This document shows positions 8,993 through 20,008 of a stretch of DNA of 64,000 nucleotides, piece by piece. A model generated the notes under the pieces. That model was not told the DNA's origin. It did not search any database and was given only the letters and a program-made list of their open reading frames with translations. The translations under genes were made by a program, and so were the position numbers. Source of the DNA: an uncultured Clostridia bacterium (GTDB taxonomy: Bacteria; Bacillota; Clostridia; Oscillospirales; Acutalibacteraceae); the NCBI GenBank assembly GCA_947627345.1, contig CANQVS010000001.1:62001-126000 (forward strand). The letters are read 5' to 3'. Position 1 is the stretch's first letter. Each line of letters begins with the position of its first letter.

Positions 8993-10186
8993 TATTTCGA
9001 CAAGGTTGCTTACCTCTTTTGCGGCCTTTTCACTTTCTAAATTTTCAAAACTGTAGAACATAAAACCTTTCAGTTTCTTTTTCCTGACGAGCTTTACTTC
9101 CTCCTGAAGAATTTTATCGGAATACGACCATGTGCCTGCGTCTAAGTCCGTTCCCGTTTTATATCCCGCAATTCCTATATAAAGAGAAACATCTTCGTTA
9201 TATTCAAGAGATGTCCAGTTTTTGAGCGCTCTTTCAAAGGTTAAAGCAGGATTTTTTAAACTGTAGTAAAGTTGAGGACATATATAATCTATATATCCCG
9301 ATTTTGAGCACCAGCTTTTAACGTCCGCGTACATTTTATAATCATTCTCGATATTTCCCTGCGGTGATATTCCGAAAACTATATCTTTACCTGTATTATG
9401 AATTACCGTGTAACATTCCGCAATCAGTATATTAACATTTGCAATTCTCCAGTCTTTAAGAGAAATCGCCTTATCATATCCGACATTTTTGCAGTATTTT
9501 TTGTACTGTTCTTCATCAAAGCTTTTTTTAGACGTAGGGTAAAAATAATCGTCAAACTGTATCCCGTCTACGTCATAATTATTTATTATTTCCTTAATTC
9601 CGTTTTCAATAAGCTTGCGTACACCTGAAAGCGCCGGGTTGTAATAAATTCCGTCGTCAACCTTTACACCGAGGTTTTTATTGTTTTTATAGGGATTATT
9701 TTCGGAAAGCTTCAAATCGCTTGTACTTCTTACTCGGTACGGGTTAATCCAGGCGTGGATTTTTAGTCCGAGTTTGTGGGAATACGCGCACATATATTTA
9801 AGCGGGTCATAACCCGGATTTTTACCCTGCGCACCTGATATTATATGTGAATAAGGATAATATGAGGATTCATACAGCGCGTCTGAAAAGGGCCTTACTT
9901 GAACAATTAATGTATTAAATTTTTTATCTTTTGCCTTGTTTGCAATATTTTTAAATTTTCTTTTAAAGCTGTTGTAGCTCCTGTCCGTTCCGTACATATC
10001 CAAATCCATATATGTAACCCAGACTCCGCGCATTTCCGTATCTATTTTCAGACTGCTTGTCTTTACCGCTTTTTTGTTGATTGTTATTTTTTTGTCAGAT
10101 GTTTTGGTATTTGTGCTTGAAATCGCGATAACGCCTATAAGAGCTATTATGCTTAAAAATATCGGAATTTTTTTAATTATTTTCAT
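8984..10186 (-). CDS. Secreted family-10-like glycosyl hydrolase (GHL10)
   Basis: The 400-residue protein starts with a lysine-rich segment and one hydrophobic helix (about residues 7-24), a signal peptide or membrane anchor without a lipobox Cys. The body is a GHL10 TIM barrel: MRGVWVTYMD, VQVRPFSDALYESSYYPYS, INPYRV and DGIQFDDYFYP are its conserved blocks. The family is usually surface exposed and linked to cell-envelope glycans, but no substrate can be stated. It is convergent with mtaB (9-bp overlap) and divergent from the DUF1294 gene. Confidence 0.85.
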   Translation of the reverse strand: MKIIKKIPIFLSIIALIGVIAISSTNTKTSDKKITINKKAVKTSSLKIDTEMRGVWVTYMDLDMYGTDRSYNSFKRKFKNIANKAKDKKFNTLIVQVRPFSDALYESSYYPYSHIISGAQGKNPGYDPLKYMCAYSHKLGLKIHAWINPYRVRSTSDLKLSENNPYKNNKNLGVKVDDGIYYNPALSGVRKLIENGIKEIINNYDVDGIQFDDYFYPTSKKSFDEEQYKKYCKNVGYDKAISLKDWRIANVNILIAECYTVIHNTGKDIVFGISPQGNIENDYKMYADVKSWCSKSGYIDYICPQLYYSLKNPALTFERALKNWTSLEYNEDVSLYIGIAGYKTGTDLDAGTWSYSDKILQEEVKLVRKKKLKGFMFYSFENLESEKAAKEVSNLVEILD

Positions 10187-10210
10187 ATTACCATCCCTCG
10201 GAGTTTATTT

Positions 10211-10486
10211 ATGTTTCCTGAATTTTGCGTCATTTATTTTGTTTTAATTAATCTTATTTCGGTTATTATAACTGTTTACGATAAATACTGCGCGGTTAAT
10301 AACAAATGGAGAGTGAAGGAGTTTACCCTTCTTTTGTTTTCCGCTTTGGGCGGAAGTATATCAATGTATATAACTATGCAGATTATCCGTCATAAAACAA
10401 AAAAGCTGAAATTTATGCTTGGAATACCAATTATAATCATTTTTCAATTTGTTATTTATCATATGGTGAATTGCTATGTCGTCTAA
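10211..10486 (+). CDS. DUF1294 small membrane protein
   Basis: The 91-residue protein has an N-terminal hydrophobic helix, the block YDKYCAVNNKWRVKE, then a second hydrophobic region with GGSISMYITMQIIRHKTKK and a final helix. The DK....WR(V/I) E and GG..G.......RHKT.K pattern is the DUF1294 signature. Its function is unknown. The last codons overlap the start of the pseudouridine synthase gene by 11 bases, so the two are probably cotranslated. Confidence 0.8.
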   Translation: MFPEFCVIYFVLINLISVIITVYDKYCAVNNKWRVKEFTLLLFSALGGSISMYITMQIIRHKTKKLKFMLGIPIIIIFQFVIYHMVNCYVV

Positions 10487-11345
10487 AAATCTTATATTTA
10501 TCGTACCGAATGAATGTGACAAAGTTATCGCAAAAACATTTTTACGAAAGCATTGCGGTGTATCTGCCCGTATGATAGCACGTTTAAAGCGTGAAAAAGA
10601 CGGAATTTTAAGAGATAATAAAATTCTTAAGACAATAGATATTTTAAATGCGGGAGATATTATTGTCCTCAATCTTCCTGAAGATAAAAATGAAATTGCA
10701 CCCGTAAAAGGGGATTTGAAAATTCTATTTGAAGATGAATACATCATTGTTATTGATAAGCCTGACGGTGTTGCTGTTCACCCGACTAAAATTCATCAAA
10801 AAGACACCTTGGCAAATTTTTTAGCCTACAGACAAAAACAGCTCGGCGAGAGTTACACATTCCGCGCCGTTAACAGGCTTGATAAGGATACATCGGGAAT
10901 AGTAGTTGTTGCAAAGGACAGATATACCGCTTCAAATCTTTTTAAGACAATTAATAAAAAATATATTGCCGTATGTGAGGGGATAATTGAAAATTCCGGA
11001 ACAATAGATAAACCGATTAAAATTCTTGAGGGTCATACGATTCAACGCGTCTGCGCCGACGACGGAGTAAAATCTGTTACACACTATAAACCCATTTCGG
11101 TATATAAAAACCATACTATGCTTGAAATTACTCTTGAGACAGGGCATACTCATCAGATAAGATGTCACTTTTCCTCAATAGGACATCCGCTTGCGGGTGA
11201 CGATATGTACGGAGGCTCGCCCGAATTTATTAAGCGTCAGGCATTGCACTGCGCCTTTGTAAGCTTTATTCATCCTATTACAAAGGAAAAAATTAATATA
11301 AACAGTAAATTACCAAAGGATATAGAAAAGCTGACTTTGAGATAA
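10476..11345 (+). CDS. RluA family pseudouridine synthase
   Basis: This enzyme converts uridine to pseudouridine in rRNA or tRNA. Its 289 residues have an S4-like N-terminal RNA-binding part (about residues 18-70), then the catalytic domain with IIVIDKPDGVAVHP and NRLDKDTSG (133-141), where Asp136 is the predicted nucleophile. TGHTHQIRCHFSSIGHPLAGD is the family's C-terminal block. The sequence cannot tell RluC, RluD or YlyB specificity apart. The terminator overlaps its stop codon. Confidence 0.88.
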   Translation: MSSKNLIFIVPNECDKVIAKTFLRKHCGVSARMIARLKREKDGILRDNKILKTIDILNAGDIIVLNLPEDKNEIAPVKGDLKILFEDEYIIVIDKPDGVAVHPTKIHQKDTLANFLAYRQKQLGESYTFRAVNRLDKDTSGIVVVAKDRYTASNLFKTINKKYIAVCEGIIENSGTIDKPIKILEGHTIQRVCADDGVKSVTHYKPISVYKNHTMLEITLETGHTHQIRCHFSSIGHPLAGDDMYGGSPEFIKRQALHCAFVSFIHPITKEKININSKLPKDIEKLTLR

Positions 11346-11357
11346 AGTCAGCTTTTT
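11327..11357 (+). terminator. Rho-independent terminator of the pseudouridine synthase gene
   Basis: AAAGCTGACTTT (11327-11338) pairs with AAAGTCAGCTTT (11344-11355) around GAGAT, and the 3' arm runs into a T5 tract. The stem includes the final codons and stop of the gene. Confidence 0.85.
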
Positions 11358-11369
11358 CTGTAATAATAT

Positions 11370-11786
11370 TTATTTAAATTTTACTTTTTCTTTTTTGTTA
11401 ACCCCAATTACTGCTCCAAGAGTTGAAAAAACAAGCAAAACCATAATTTTAAATAATATCAGAGGGGAAAAACTGCCCGTAAAAGAGTTTATTCCTGCCA
11501 AGAAAACTATAATAAACATTATAAATCCTGTAACAAGACCGATAAAAAGACCCGAACTTTTGTAAATTCTGCCGCCTATATATCCGCCGATATAACCACC
11601 CGCGGCGAGAAGCCCCAAAGTAATGTATTCCAAAGCTCCGTCGGGAAGCCTGCCCATAGAAATAATTATAAGCGAGCAAATTATTGTAAGTATAATAGTA
11701 ATCAGTGTTCCGACCAATGAGCCGAAAATTACGCTCTTAATTGCTTTTTTATTTATAGAATCAAATTTTGAGTTTATCGCTCTCAT
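11370..11786 (-). CDS. TIGR04086 family membrane protein
   Basis: The 138-residue protein is largely hydrophobic, with four predicted membrane segments and the glycine-rich repeat GGYIGGYIGGRIYKSSG in the middle. Its length, its topology and its position directly downstream of yajC match the TIGR04086 family of clostridial membrane proteins. The function of the family is unknown; the link to yajC hints at protein secretion or membrane biogenesis. Confidence 0.75.
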   Translation of the reverse strand: MRAINSKFDSINKKAIKSVIFGSLVGTLITIILTIICSLIIISMGRLPDGALEYITLGLLAAGGYIGGYIGGRIYKSSGLFIGLVTGFIMFIIVFLAGINSFTGSFSPLILFKIMVLLVFSTLGAVIGVNKKEKVKFK

Positions 11787-11839
11787 AAAAATTCCCCCGA
11801 ATATAATTCCTAAAAAATTATATTCGGAGGAGCGTTTAA

Positions 11840-12229
11840 TTATTCACCTTTTTTAAATTTTGAGAAAAAGCCTTTTTTCTCTGTGGTTTCTTCATTTGTT
11901 GGTTCTTTTAAGGTATTGATAGATGAAATTGACCATTTTTTCATTTTCATTTTATTTCTGTCAGAGCCTGTCTCTATAATAATCGAATCCTCATCTTCTT
12001 TAATAGCGACTACTCTTCCGATGATACCGCCGATTGTGGTAATTTCATCACCGATTTCAAGGCTGTTTCTAAGCTCTGCTTCTTCTTTCCTTTTTTTTGA
12101 GTTAGGTCTTATTAAGAAGAAATACAGAGCCGCAAAAATCGCGGCGTAAATTAAAATCATAAAAATAAAAGAATTTCCTCCGCCCGGCGCCGCAGGCTGT
12201 GCTGCGTCTAAAAGGGGTAAACTGTGCAT
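11840..12229 (-). CDS. yajC: Preprotein translocase subunit YajC
   Basis: YajC is an accessory subunit of the SecDF-YajC complex. The 129-residue protein has one N-terminal transmembrane helix (about residues 20-42), then the family signature FLIRPNSKKRKEEAELRNSL and IGDEITTIGGIIGRVV. The C-terminus is a charged cytoplasmic extension. Transcription probably starts at the promoter at 12263-12291, so yajC and the TIGR04086 gene form a unit distinct from queA-tgt. Confidence 0.92.
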   Translation of the reverse strand: MHSLPLLDAAQPAAPGGGNSFIFMILIYAAIFAALYFFLIRPNSKKRKEEAELRNSLEIGDEITTIGGIIGRVVAIKEDEDSIIIETGSDRNKMKMKKWSISSINTLKEPTNEETTEKKGFFSKFKKGE

Positions 12230-12262
12230 ATTGATTTTCCTTTCTTTTTTAATCCATATCGT

Positions 12263-12291
12263 AGTATAACAGATATTTCCTGTACTTGCAA
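12263..12291 (-). promoter_or_regulatory. Sigma-A-like promoter for yajC
   Basis: On the minus strand TTGCAA (12286-12291) is followed after 17 nt by TATACT (12263-12268). The expected start lies about 25-30 nt before the yajC ATG. Confidence 0.5.
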
Positions 12292-12340
12292 GATTTTTAT
12301 TTGTTTTAAAATAAACATTTTGAATATTTTGCAGGATAAT

Positions 12341-14505
<2,165 letters not shown>

Positions 14506-14538
14506 ATTTTTCCTTTCGTATAAATTTTTAATTTATAA

Positions 14539-14567
14539 TTGACATTAAATTCTTATAATGGTATATT
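14539..14567 (+). promoter_or_regulatory. Sigma-A-like promoter of the asd-dapA operon
   Basis: TTGACA (14539-14544), a 17-nt spacer, then TATATT (14562-14567). It leaves a leader of roughly 100 nt before asd. I see no lysine riboswitch core in that leader; it is too short and AT-rich. Confidence 0.65.
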
Positions 14568-14672
14568 ATAGGGTAGACAGTTATGGTTTAACTCATATAC
14601 TTGTATATAATAACTTATTTTATTTAAAGTTACAACCATTTTTAAAAAATTGTAATATTGTGGAGGGCCAAA

Positions 14673-15752
14673 ATGAAAAAATACAAAGTAGGCGTAATCG
14701 GCGCTACAGGAATGGTAGGACAGCGCTTTCTTCTCTTGCTCGATAAGCACCCTTGGTTTAATATAACTACATTAGCCGCAAGCTCAAGGAGCGCAGGTAA
14801 AAAGTACGGGGAGCTTATGGAAAAACGCTGGCTTCTTTCAGAACCTATGCCCGAGCAAGTTAAGGATATGACAATTCTTGACGCGTCAAATATCGAGGAA
14901 GTAGCAAAAACGGTTGATTTTTGCTTTTGCGCGGTAAATATGCCTAAGGAAGATATTAAAGCTTTGGAAGAAGCGTACGCAAGGGCGGAGTGTCCTATTG
15001 TTTCAAACAACTCTGCTCATCGTTTTACCCCCGATGTACCTATGGTTATTCCGGAAATTAATGCCGACCACATTGAAATAATTAAGTATCAGAGAAAACG
15101 TCTCGGTACAAAAAAAGGCTTTGTTGCGGTTAAATCCAACTGTTCTCTGCAGAGCTATGTGCCTGCTATTCATCCGCTTAAAAAATTTGGAGTTAATAAG
15201 GTTCTCGCTTGTACTTATCAGGCTATTTCGGGTGCGGGAAAAACATTTGAAACCTGGCCTGAAATGGTAGATAATCTTATCCCGTATATCGGCGGAGAAG
15301 AGGAAAAATCCGAAAAAGAGCCTCTTAAAATTTGGGGTTCAATTGAAGACGGGAAAATTGTTGATAATAACGATATTGCAATTACATCACAATGCCTTAG
15401 AGTTCCCGTATCGGACGGACATACGGCGGCGGTATTTATGTCATTTAAGGATAAAGCCCCGTCTGTTGACGAGGTAATTAAAACTTGGGAATCTTATGAG
15501 GGCAGAGCGCAGCAGCTCAAACTCCCCAGCGCTCCTAAACATTTTCTGCATTATTATACAGAGCCCGACCAGCCCCAGATTAAAAGTTCAAGAGAAGTAG
15601 AGGGCGGTATGGCTGTTTCAGTAGGACGTTTAAGAGAAGATACACAGTATGATATGAAATTTGTTTGTATGTCGCACAATACCCTGCGAGGCGCGGCAGG
15701 CGGAGCTGTACTTTTAGCCGAGCTCCTTTGTGCAGAGGGTTATATAGACTGA
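14673..15752 (+). CDS. asd: Aspartate-semialdehyde dehydrogenase
   Basis: Asd reduces aspartyl phosphate to aspartate semialdehyde, the branch point to lysine, threonine and methionine. The 359-residue protein shows the NADP-binding start KVGVIGATGMVGQRF and the catalytic cysteine in SNCSLQSYVPA. Its length and the blocks NNSAHRFTPDVP and AISGAGK place it in the branch known from archaea, yeast and some bacteria, not the short B. subtilis type. The start is ATG 14673, since GGAGGG at 14662-14667 is well spaced; an upstream TTG at 14658 would precede this site. dapA follows 22 bases later. Confidence 0.92.
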   Translation: MKKYKVGVIGATGMVGQRFLLLLDKHPWFNITTLAASSRSAGKKYGELMEKRWLLSEPMPEQVKDMTILDASNIEEVAKTVDFCFCAVNMPKEDIKALEEAYARAECPIVSNNSAHRFTPDVPMVIPEINADHIEIIKYQRKRLGTKKGFVAVKSNCSLQSYVPAIHPLKKFGVNKVLACTYQAISGAGKTFETWPEMVDNLIPYIGGEEEKSEKEPLKIWGSIEDGKIVDNNDIAITSQCLRVPVSDGHTAAVFMSFKDKAPSVDEVIKTWESYEGRAQQLKLPSAPKHFLHYYTEPDQPQIKSSREVEGGMAVSVGRLREDTQYDMKFVCMSHNTLRGAAGGAVLLAELLCAEGYID

Positions 15753-15774
15753 AATAATTGATTTGGAGGTTATT

Positions 15775-16677
15775 ATGAATAAGCCAATTTTTACAGGTTC
15801 GGGTGTTGCTCTTATAACACCGATGAATGATGACTTGACAGTAAACTATGACGCTTTGGAAGAACTTTTGGAGTTCCATATAAAAAACGGTACCGACGCG
15901 ATTATTGCCTGCGGTACAACAGGAGAAGCGGCAACGCTTTCAGAGGAAGAACACAGCGAGGTTTTGAGATTTGTTGCCGAAAAGGTTAATCACAGAACTG
16001 TTGTAATCGGAGGAACGGGCAGCAACGATACAAGAACAGCCGTTAAGCTATCAAAAGAGGCTGAAAAGTCGGGCGTTGACGCTCTGCTTTGCGTAACTCC
16101 TTACTATAATAAAACATCTCAACAGGGGCTTGTAAAGCATTTTAACACTATAGCCGATTCGGTAAATATTCCGATTATTCTCTACAATGTTCCCTCACGT
16201 ACGGGATGTAATATTAAACCCGAAACATACGCGGAGCTTTGCAAACATCCTAATATTAAGGCCTGCAAGGAAGCGAGCGGAGATATTTCGCAGGTTGCGT
16301 TAATTCGTTCGCTTTGCGGTGATAATCTTGACGTTTATTCGGGCAACGATGACCAGACAGTTCCGTTTATGTCGCTTGGGGCTCTCGGCGTTATCTCTGT
16401 ATTTGCAAATATTTGTCCTAAGGAAATGCACGATATTTGCAAGCTTTGTCTTGACAATAATTTTGCAAAGGCAAGAGAGCTTCACTTCCACTATCTTGAG
16501 CTTATGAACATTATGTTTAGTGATGTTAATCCTATTCCCGTTAAGACAGCTATGAATCTTTTCGGATATAACGCAGGAGAATGCAGACTTCCTCTTGTTC
16601 CTATGAATACTGTCGGCTATCATAACCTGAAAGATTGTATGACAAAGTACGATTTAATTAACAAGTACAGTAAATAA
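15775..16677 (+). CDS. dapA: 4-hydroxy-tetrahydrodipicolinate synthase
   Basis: DapA condenses pyruvate with aspartate semialdehyde. The 300-residue TIM barrel contains GTTGEAATLSEEEH, the active-site Tyr region LYNVPSRTGCN and the Schiff-base Lys in KACKEASGD. The ATG at 15775 follows a GGAGG site; the upstream in-frame TTG at 15763 overlaps that site. A hairpin after the gene partly separates it from dapB. Confidence 0.94.
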   Translation: MNKPIFTGSGVALITPMNDDLTVNYDALEELLEFHIKNGTDAIIACGTTGEAATLSEEEHSEVLRFVAEKVNHRTVVIGGTGSNDTRTAVKLSKEAEKSGVDALLCVTPYYNKTSQQGLVKHFNTIADSVNIPIILYNVPSRTGCNIKPETYAELCKHPNIKACKEASGDISQVALIRSLCGDNLDVYSGNDDQTVPFMSLGALGVISVFANICPKEMHDICKLCLDNNFAKARELHFHYLELMNIMFSDVNPIPVKTAMNLFGYNAGECRLPLVPMNTVGYHNLKDCMTKYDLINKYSK

Positions 16678-16705
16678 TATATAAATAAAGCGTAAGCATA
16701 AAGTA

Positions 16706-16738
16706 AAAAGAGGCAATTGATATTTCGTTGCCTCTTTT
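16706..16738 (+). terminator. Hairpin between dapA and dapB
   Basis: AAAAGAGGCAA (16706-16716) pairs with TTGCCTCTTTT (16728-16738). A short T run ends the 3' arm. It lies just upstream of the dapB ribosome site, so it may reduce dapB expression or allow partial read-through. Confidence 0.65.
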
Positions 16739-16757
16739 CACTAAAGGGGACGTAAAA

Positions 16758-17522
16758 ATGACTAATATAATATTATGCGGATGTAACGGAAAAATGGGAC
16801 GTGTTGTAGTTAATTCGGTATCAACAAATGAGGAGTGCAAAATAGTTTGCGGAGTTGATGCGTTTGGTGAAAATAATTATAATTTTCCTACCTATAAGGA
16901 TTTTTCGGATATAAGGGAAAAAGCGGATGTTATAGTAGATTTTTCAAATCCGTCTTTGATTAATTCACTCCTTGATTTTTCATTAAAAAATGAAATGTCT
17001 GCTGTAATATGTACAACTGGCTACTCTCCCGAACAGGTTGAAAAGATAAAATCAGCATCAAAGAAAATCCCCGTATTTTATTCGGGAAATATGTCGCTTG
17101 GCGTTAATCTTTTGATTGAGCTTGCCAAACAGGCTGCAAAAGTTTTAAAAAATGATTTTGATATTGAGATTATTGAAAAACACCATAATCAAAAGGTCGA
17201 CGCACCTTCGGGAACAGCGCTTATGATAGCAGACGGAATCAGTGAAGAGCTTGAAAAAGAACCGCAATATGTCTTTGACCGCCATACTTACCGTAGAAAG
17301 CGTTCAAAAAATGAAATTGGTATCCACGCTATAAGAGGCGGTACAATAGTAGGCGAGCATGATGTTATTTTTGCGGGTCACGATGAGGTCGTAACAATTT
17401 CTCATCAGTCGCAGTCTAAGGAGCTTTTTGCAACAGGGGCAATTAATGCCGCAATTTTCATAAAAGACAAACCATACGGTATGTATAATATGAGCCAGAT
17501 GCTTGCGGATAAGTTGAAATAG
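16758..17522 (+). CDS. dapB: 4-hydroxy-tetrahydrodipicolinate reductase
   Basis: DapB reduces the DapA product with NAD(P)H. The 254 residues start with the dinucleotide-binding block IILCGCNGKMGR and include FYSGNMSLGVNLL, EKHHNQKVDAPSGTAL (catalytic His/Lys region) and IHAIRGGTIVGEH. ATG 16758 follows AGGGGAC; the in-frame upstream codons lie in the preceding hairpin. It closes the asd-dapA-dapB set; later pathway genes such as dapL or dapF are not in the window. Confidence 0.94.
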   Translation: MTNIILCGCNGKMGRVVVNSVSTNEECKIVCGVDAFGENNYNFPTYKDFSDIREKADVIVDFSNPSLINSLLDFSLKNEMSAVICTTGYSPEQVEKIKSASKKIPVFYSGNMSLGVNLLIELAKQAAKVLKNDFDIEIIEKHHNQKVDAPSGTALMIADGISEELEKEPQYVFDRHTYRRKRSKNEIGIHAIRGGTIVGEHDVIFAGHDEVVTISHQSQSKELFATGAINAAIFIKDKPYGMYNMSQMLADKLK

Positions 17523-17585
17523 ATATATTATTTTTATTCCTGTAGGCTCTATTTGTTACCCAACTTTTATTTTTAGCAGATTTTT

Positions 17586-17615
17586 ACAGCGTGATTTTTC
17601 GGTCACGCTGTTTTT
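17586..17615 (+). terminator. Rho-independent terminator after dapB
   Basis: ACAGCGTGA (17586-17594) pairs with TCACGCTGT (17603-17611) and runs into TTTTT. Clear GC-rich stem with T-tract. Confidence 0.85.
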
Positions 17616-17676
17616 CTTTATAAATTGCACCATATAAATTTTTTAGCATATTCTGTTACTAAATGAGGTGAAAGAA

Positions 17677-17889
17677 ATGGACAACTTACTAAGATTGCCC
17701 TCGGTAACTCAGGCTATGAGAGCAAGAGATATACTGAGGTCATACGGTATAAATTCAAAATTACAACGAATACCGGCAGGCAGGGGACACACCTCTTGCA
17801 GTTACGGTCTTTTAATTAATAACAACATTTCGCGTGCTGTTGAAATATTAAGAAAAAACAATATAAAAGTGTTAGGACGAGCATTATGA
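17677..17889 (+). CDS. DUF3343 protein (putative Se/S carrier-like)
   Basis: The small protein (about 70 residues) starts at ATG 17677 behind GAGGTG. It reads as a DUF3343 domain: a hydrophobic-polar start ending in PSVTQAMRARDILRS, then RIPAGRGHTSCSYGLLI with a conserved Cys. DUF3343 proteins are proposed sulfur or selenium carriers because they occur next to cysteine-desulfurase-like enzymes. Here the next gene is exactly such an enzyme and overlaps the end by four bases. The function is inferred from this pairing only. Confidence 0.75.
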   Translation: MDNLLRLPSVTQAMRARDILRSYGINSKLQRIPAGRGHTSCSYGLLINNNISRAVEILRKNNIKVLGRAL

Positions 17890-19034
17890 TATATTTAGAT
17901 AACGGTGCCACGACTTTCCCTAAGCCTCAATCTGTCATAAATTCAGTAAACCTTGCCCTTAGAAATTACGGCGCTAATCCCGGACGAGGCGGTCACAAGC
18001 TTGCAATAAAAGCGTCGGAAAAGGTTTATGAAACAAGAAAATCTCTTGCCGAATTTTTTAAAATTTCCGACCCGTCAAATGTAATATTCACCCATAACTG
18101 TACAGAAGCATTAAATTTTGTAATAAAAGGTCTTGTGAAAAGCGGAGATCATATTGTTATTTCCTCACTTGAACACAATGCTGTATCGCGTCCTGTTGAA
18201 AAACTTAAATCAAGGAACGTGTCATACACAGTTGCCGAAGTAATTGAAGGAGATAACGAGCAGACGTTAAGCAATTTCAGAAACGCTATACGTGAAAATA
18301 CAAAGCTTTTAGTATGCACCTATGCTTCCAATGTTTTCGGAATAAAGGTCCCTGTTGAGAGAATATGTGCAATGTGCCATCAATACGGAATTTTGACATG
18401 CGTAGACGCCGCGCAGGCATCGGGAATTATTCCGATAGACTTATCCGACTCATCAATAGATTATCTCTGCGTAGCAGGTCACAAGGGACTTTACGCTCCA
18501 ATGGGAACGGGAGCCCTGATAATAAACTGCGAAACGATTCCCGACAGTCTTGTCGAAGGCGGTACGGGAAGTAATTCGCAGAATTTAGTACAGCCTGAAA
18601 TTTTGCCGGATAAATTTGAAAGCGGTACTCCTAATTTTTCGGGAATAATCGGACTCAAAAGCGGAATTGATTTTGTAAACAGACGAGGTCTTTTAAATAT
18701 ATATCATCACGAAATTAATCTGATTAAACACGCTTATAACAGCTTAAAATCAATGAAAAATGTAAAATTGTATACTGATGAACCGAATATGAACTATTAT
18801 GCGCCTGTACTTTCTTTTAATATTGAGGGAAAGGACAGCGAAACTGTTTCGGATATTTTAAGTACAAGATATAATATTGCTACGAGAGCAGGATTGCATT
18901 GCGCGCCGTTAGCGCATAAAAGTCTCGGTACCTTTGATATTGGTACCGTTAGGGTAGTCCCGTCTGTATTTACGACAAATAACGATATAAATTCTCTAAT
19001 TAATGCGGTTTATAGAATAAATACCAATCCCTGA
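17886..19034 (+). CDS. Cysteine desulfurase family protein (aminotransferase class V)
   Basis: A 382-residue PLP enzyme of the class V fold. It begins with YLDNGATTFPKPQSV, has NCTEALNFVIKG, SSLEHNAVSRPVEKL, the PLP-lysine region VAGHKGLYAPMGTG and the C-terminal Cys loop RAGLHCAPLAHKSLG. This pattern fits the TIGR01977-type branch, distinct from IscS/SufS housekeeping enzymes. It is translationally coupled to the DUF3343 gene, so it likely supplies sulfur or selenium to that partner. No selD, yqeB or yqeC gene is nearby to settle which. Confidence 0.82.
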   Translation: MIYLDNGATTFPKPQSVINSVNLALRNYGANPGRGGHKLAIKASEKVYETRKSLAEFFKISDPSNVIFTHNCTEALNFVIKGLVKSGDHIVISSLEHNAVSRPVEKLKSRNVSYTVAEVIEGDNEQTLSNFRNAIRENTKLLVCTYASNVFGIKVPVERICAMCHQYGILTCVDAAQASGIIPIDLSDSSIDYLCVAGHKGLYAPMGTGALIINCETIPDSLVEGGTGSNSQNLVQPEILPDKFESGTPNFSGIIGLKSGIDFVNRRGLLNIYHHEINLIKHAYNSLKSMKNVKLYTDEPNMNYYAPVLSFNIEGKDSETVSDILSTRYNIATRAGLHCAPLAHKSLGTFDIGTVRVVPSVFTTNNDINSLINAVYRINTNP

Positions 19035-19061
19035 ATAACAAAGAATAGTATAAATAATCTC

Positions 19062-19090
19062 TTGAATAAGCCATACGATTATGATATAAT
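19062..19090 (+). promoter_or_regulatory. Sigma-A-like promoter of cdaA-cdaR
   Basis: TTGAAT (19062-19067), 17-nt spacer, TATAAT (19085-19090), with an AAGGAGG ribosome site just before the cdaA ATG. Confidence 0.7.
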
Positions 19091-19120
19091 TAATCTGTAA
19101 ACTTATGTAAGGAGGTTATT

Positions 19121-20008
19121 ATGAATATATTATTAGAGTTATTTAATAATATTCTCGCAGTTTTTCGTACAATTCAGGTTAAAGACGTTGTCGATATTAT
19201 TGCGATTACATTTATCATATTCAGCCTCTTTAAACTTGTAAGGGAAACAAGAGCGGAACAGCTTTTAAAAGGAGTTGTTGTGCTTTTAGCAGTTTACCTT
19301 ATTTCTTCGGTTTTCGGTTTAACAATGATGACCGGTTTGATGAGGCTGCTTTTTGAGTTTTCTGTTCTTATAATCGCTATAATTTTCCAGCCGGAAATCA
19401 GAAAAGCGCTTGAACGTATAGGACAAAGCAACCTTGGAAAACGCTATTTTTCTTTTATTTTTAATAAAGGTAAGACGGACGAGGAAGTCAAAGCAATTAA
19501 AAGGTCTATAATAAATGTTGCAGACGCGGCAACTGTTTTTTCAAGCTCTAAAACAGGTGCTCTCATTGTATTTGAGCGTGATGTCAAGCTTTCTGATATT
19601 GCGGATACGGGAACTATTCTTGACAGCGAGCCCTCGGTAGCCTTGCTTGGAAATATTTTTTTTAACAAAGCGCCTCTGCACGATGGAGCAACAATAATCA
19701 GAAACGGAAAAATATATGCTTGCGGTTGCATACTTCCCTTAACAGATAATAAAAATGTTGACATTAACCTTGGCACACGCCACCGTGCCGCTTTAGGAAT
19801 GACTGAAATTTCCGATGCCGCGATTGTTATAGTCAGCGAGGAAACAGGCAATATTTCAATTGCGGTAAACGGTAAACTTACAAGAGATTATAACCGTGAA
19901 ACTCTTATCGCACAACTTGAAAATCTTCTTATAGATGATACAAAGGTTTATGTTAAAAAATCATCAAGATTTTCCTCGAAAAGAAAGGAGAATGAAGATG
20001 AAGAATAA
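19121..20008 (+). CDS. cdaA: Diadenylate cyclase CdaA
   Basis: CdaA makes cyclic di-AMP from two ATP and is membrane bound. The 295-residue protein has three N-terminal hydrophobic helices (about residues 20-90), then the DAC domain with the DGA motif at residues 188-190 and RHR at 220-222. It is followed by its regulator cdaR, which starts inside its last codons. In B. subtilis the third gene is glmM; here it is not present. Confidence 0.93.
   Translation: MNILLELFNNILAVFRTIQVKDVVDIIAITFIIFSLFKLVRETRAEQLLKGVVVLLAVYLISSVFGLTMMTGLMRLLFEFSVLIIAIIFQPEIRKALERIGQSNLGKRYFSFIFNKGKTDEEVKAIKRSIINVADAATVFSSSKTGALIVFERDVKLSDIADTGTILDSEPSVALLGNIFFNKAPLHDGATIIRNGKIYACGCILPLTDNKNVDINLGTRHRAALGMTEISDAAIVIVSEETGNISIAVNGKLTRDYNRETLIAQLENLLIDDTKVYVKKSSRFSSKRKENEDEE

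Noticed and set aside
14568-14672. Possible lysine riboswitch upstream of asd
   Set aside because: The leader is only about 100 nt and AT-rich; the L box core needs about 170 nt and conserved purine-rich blocks that are not present.
14558-14746. Short frames on both strands in the asd leader
   Set aside because: They overlap the promoter and the asd start and have no ribosome site or recognisable sequence.
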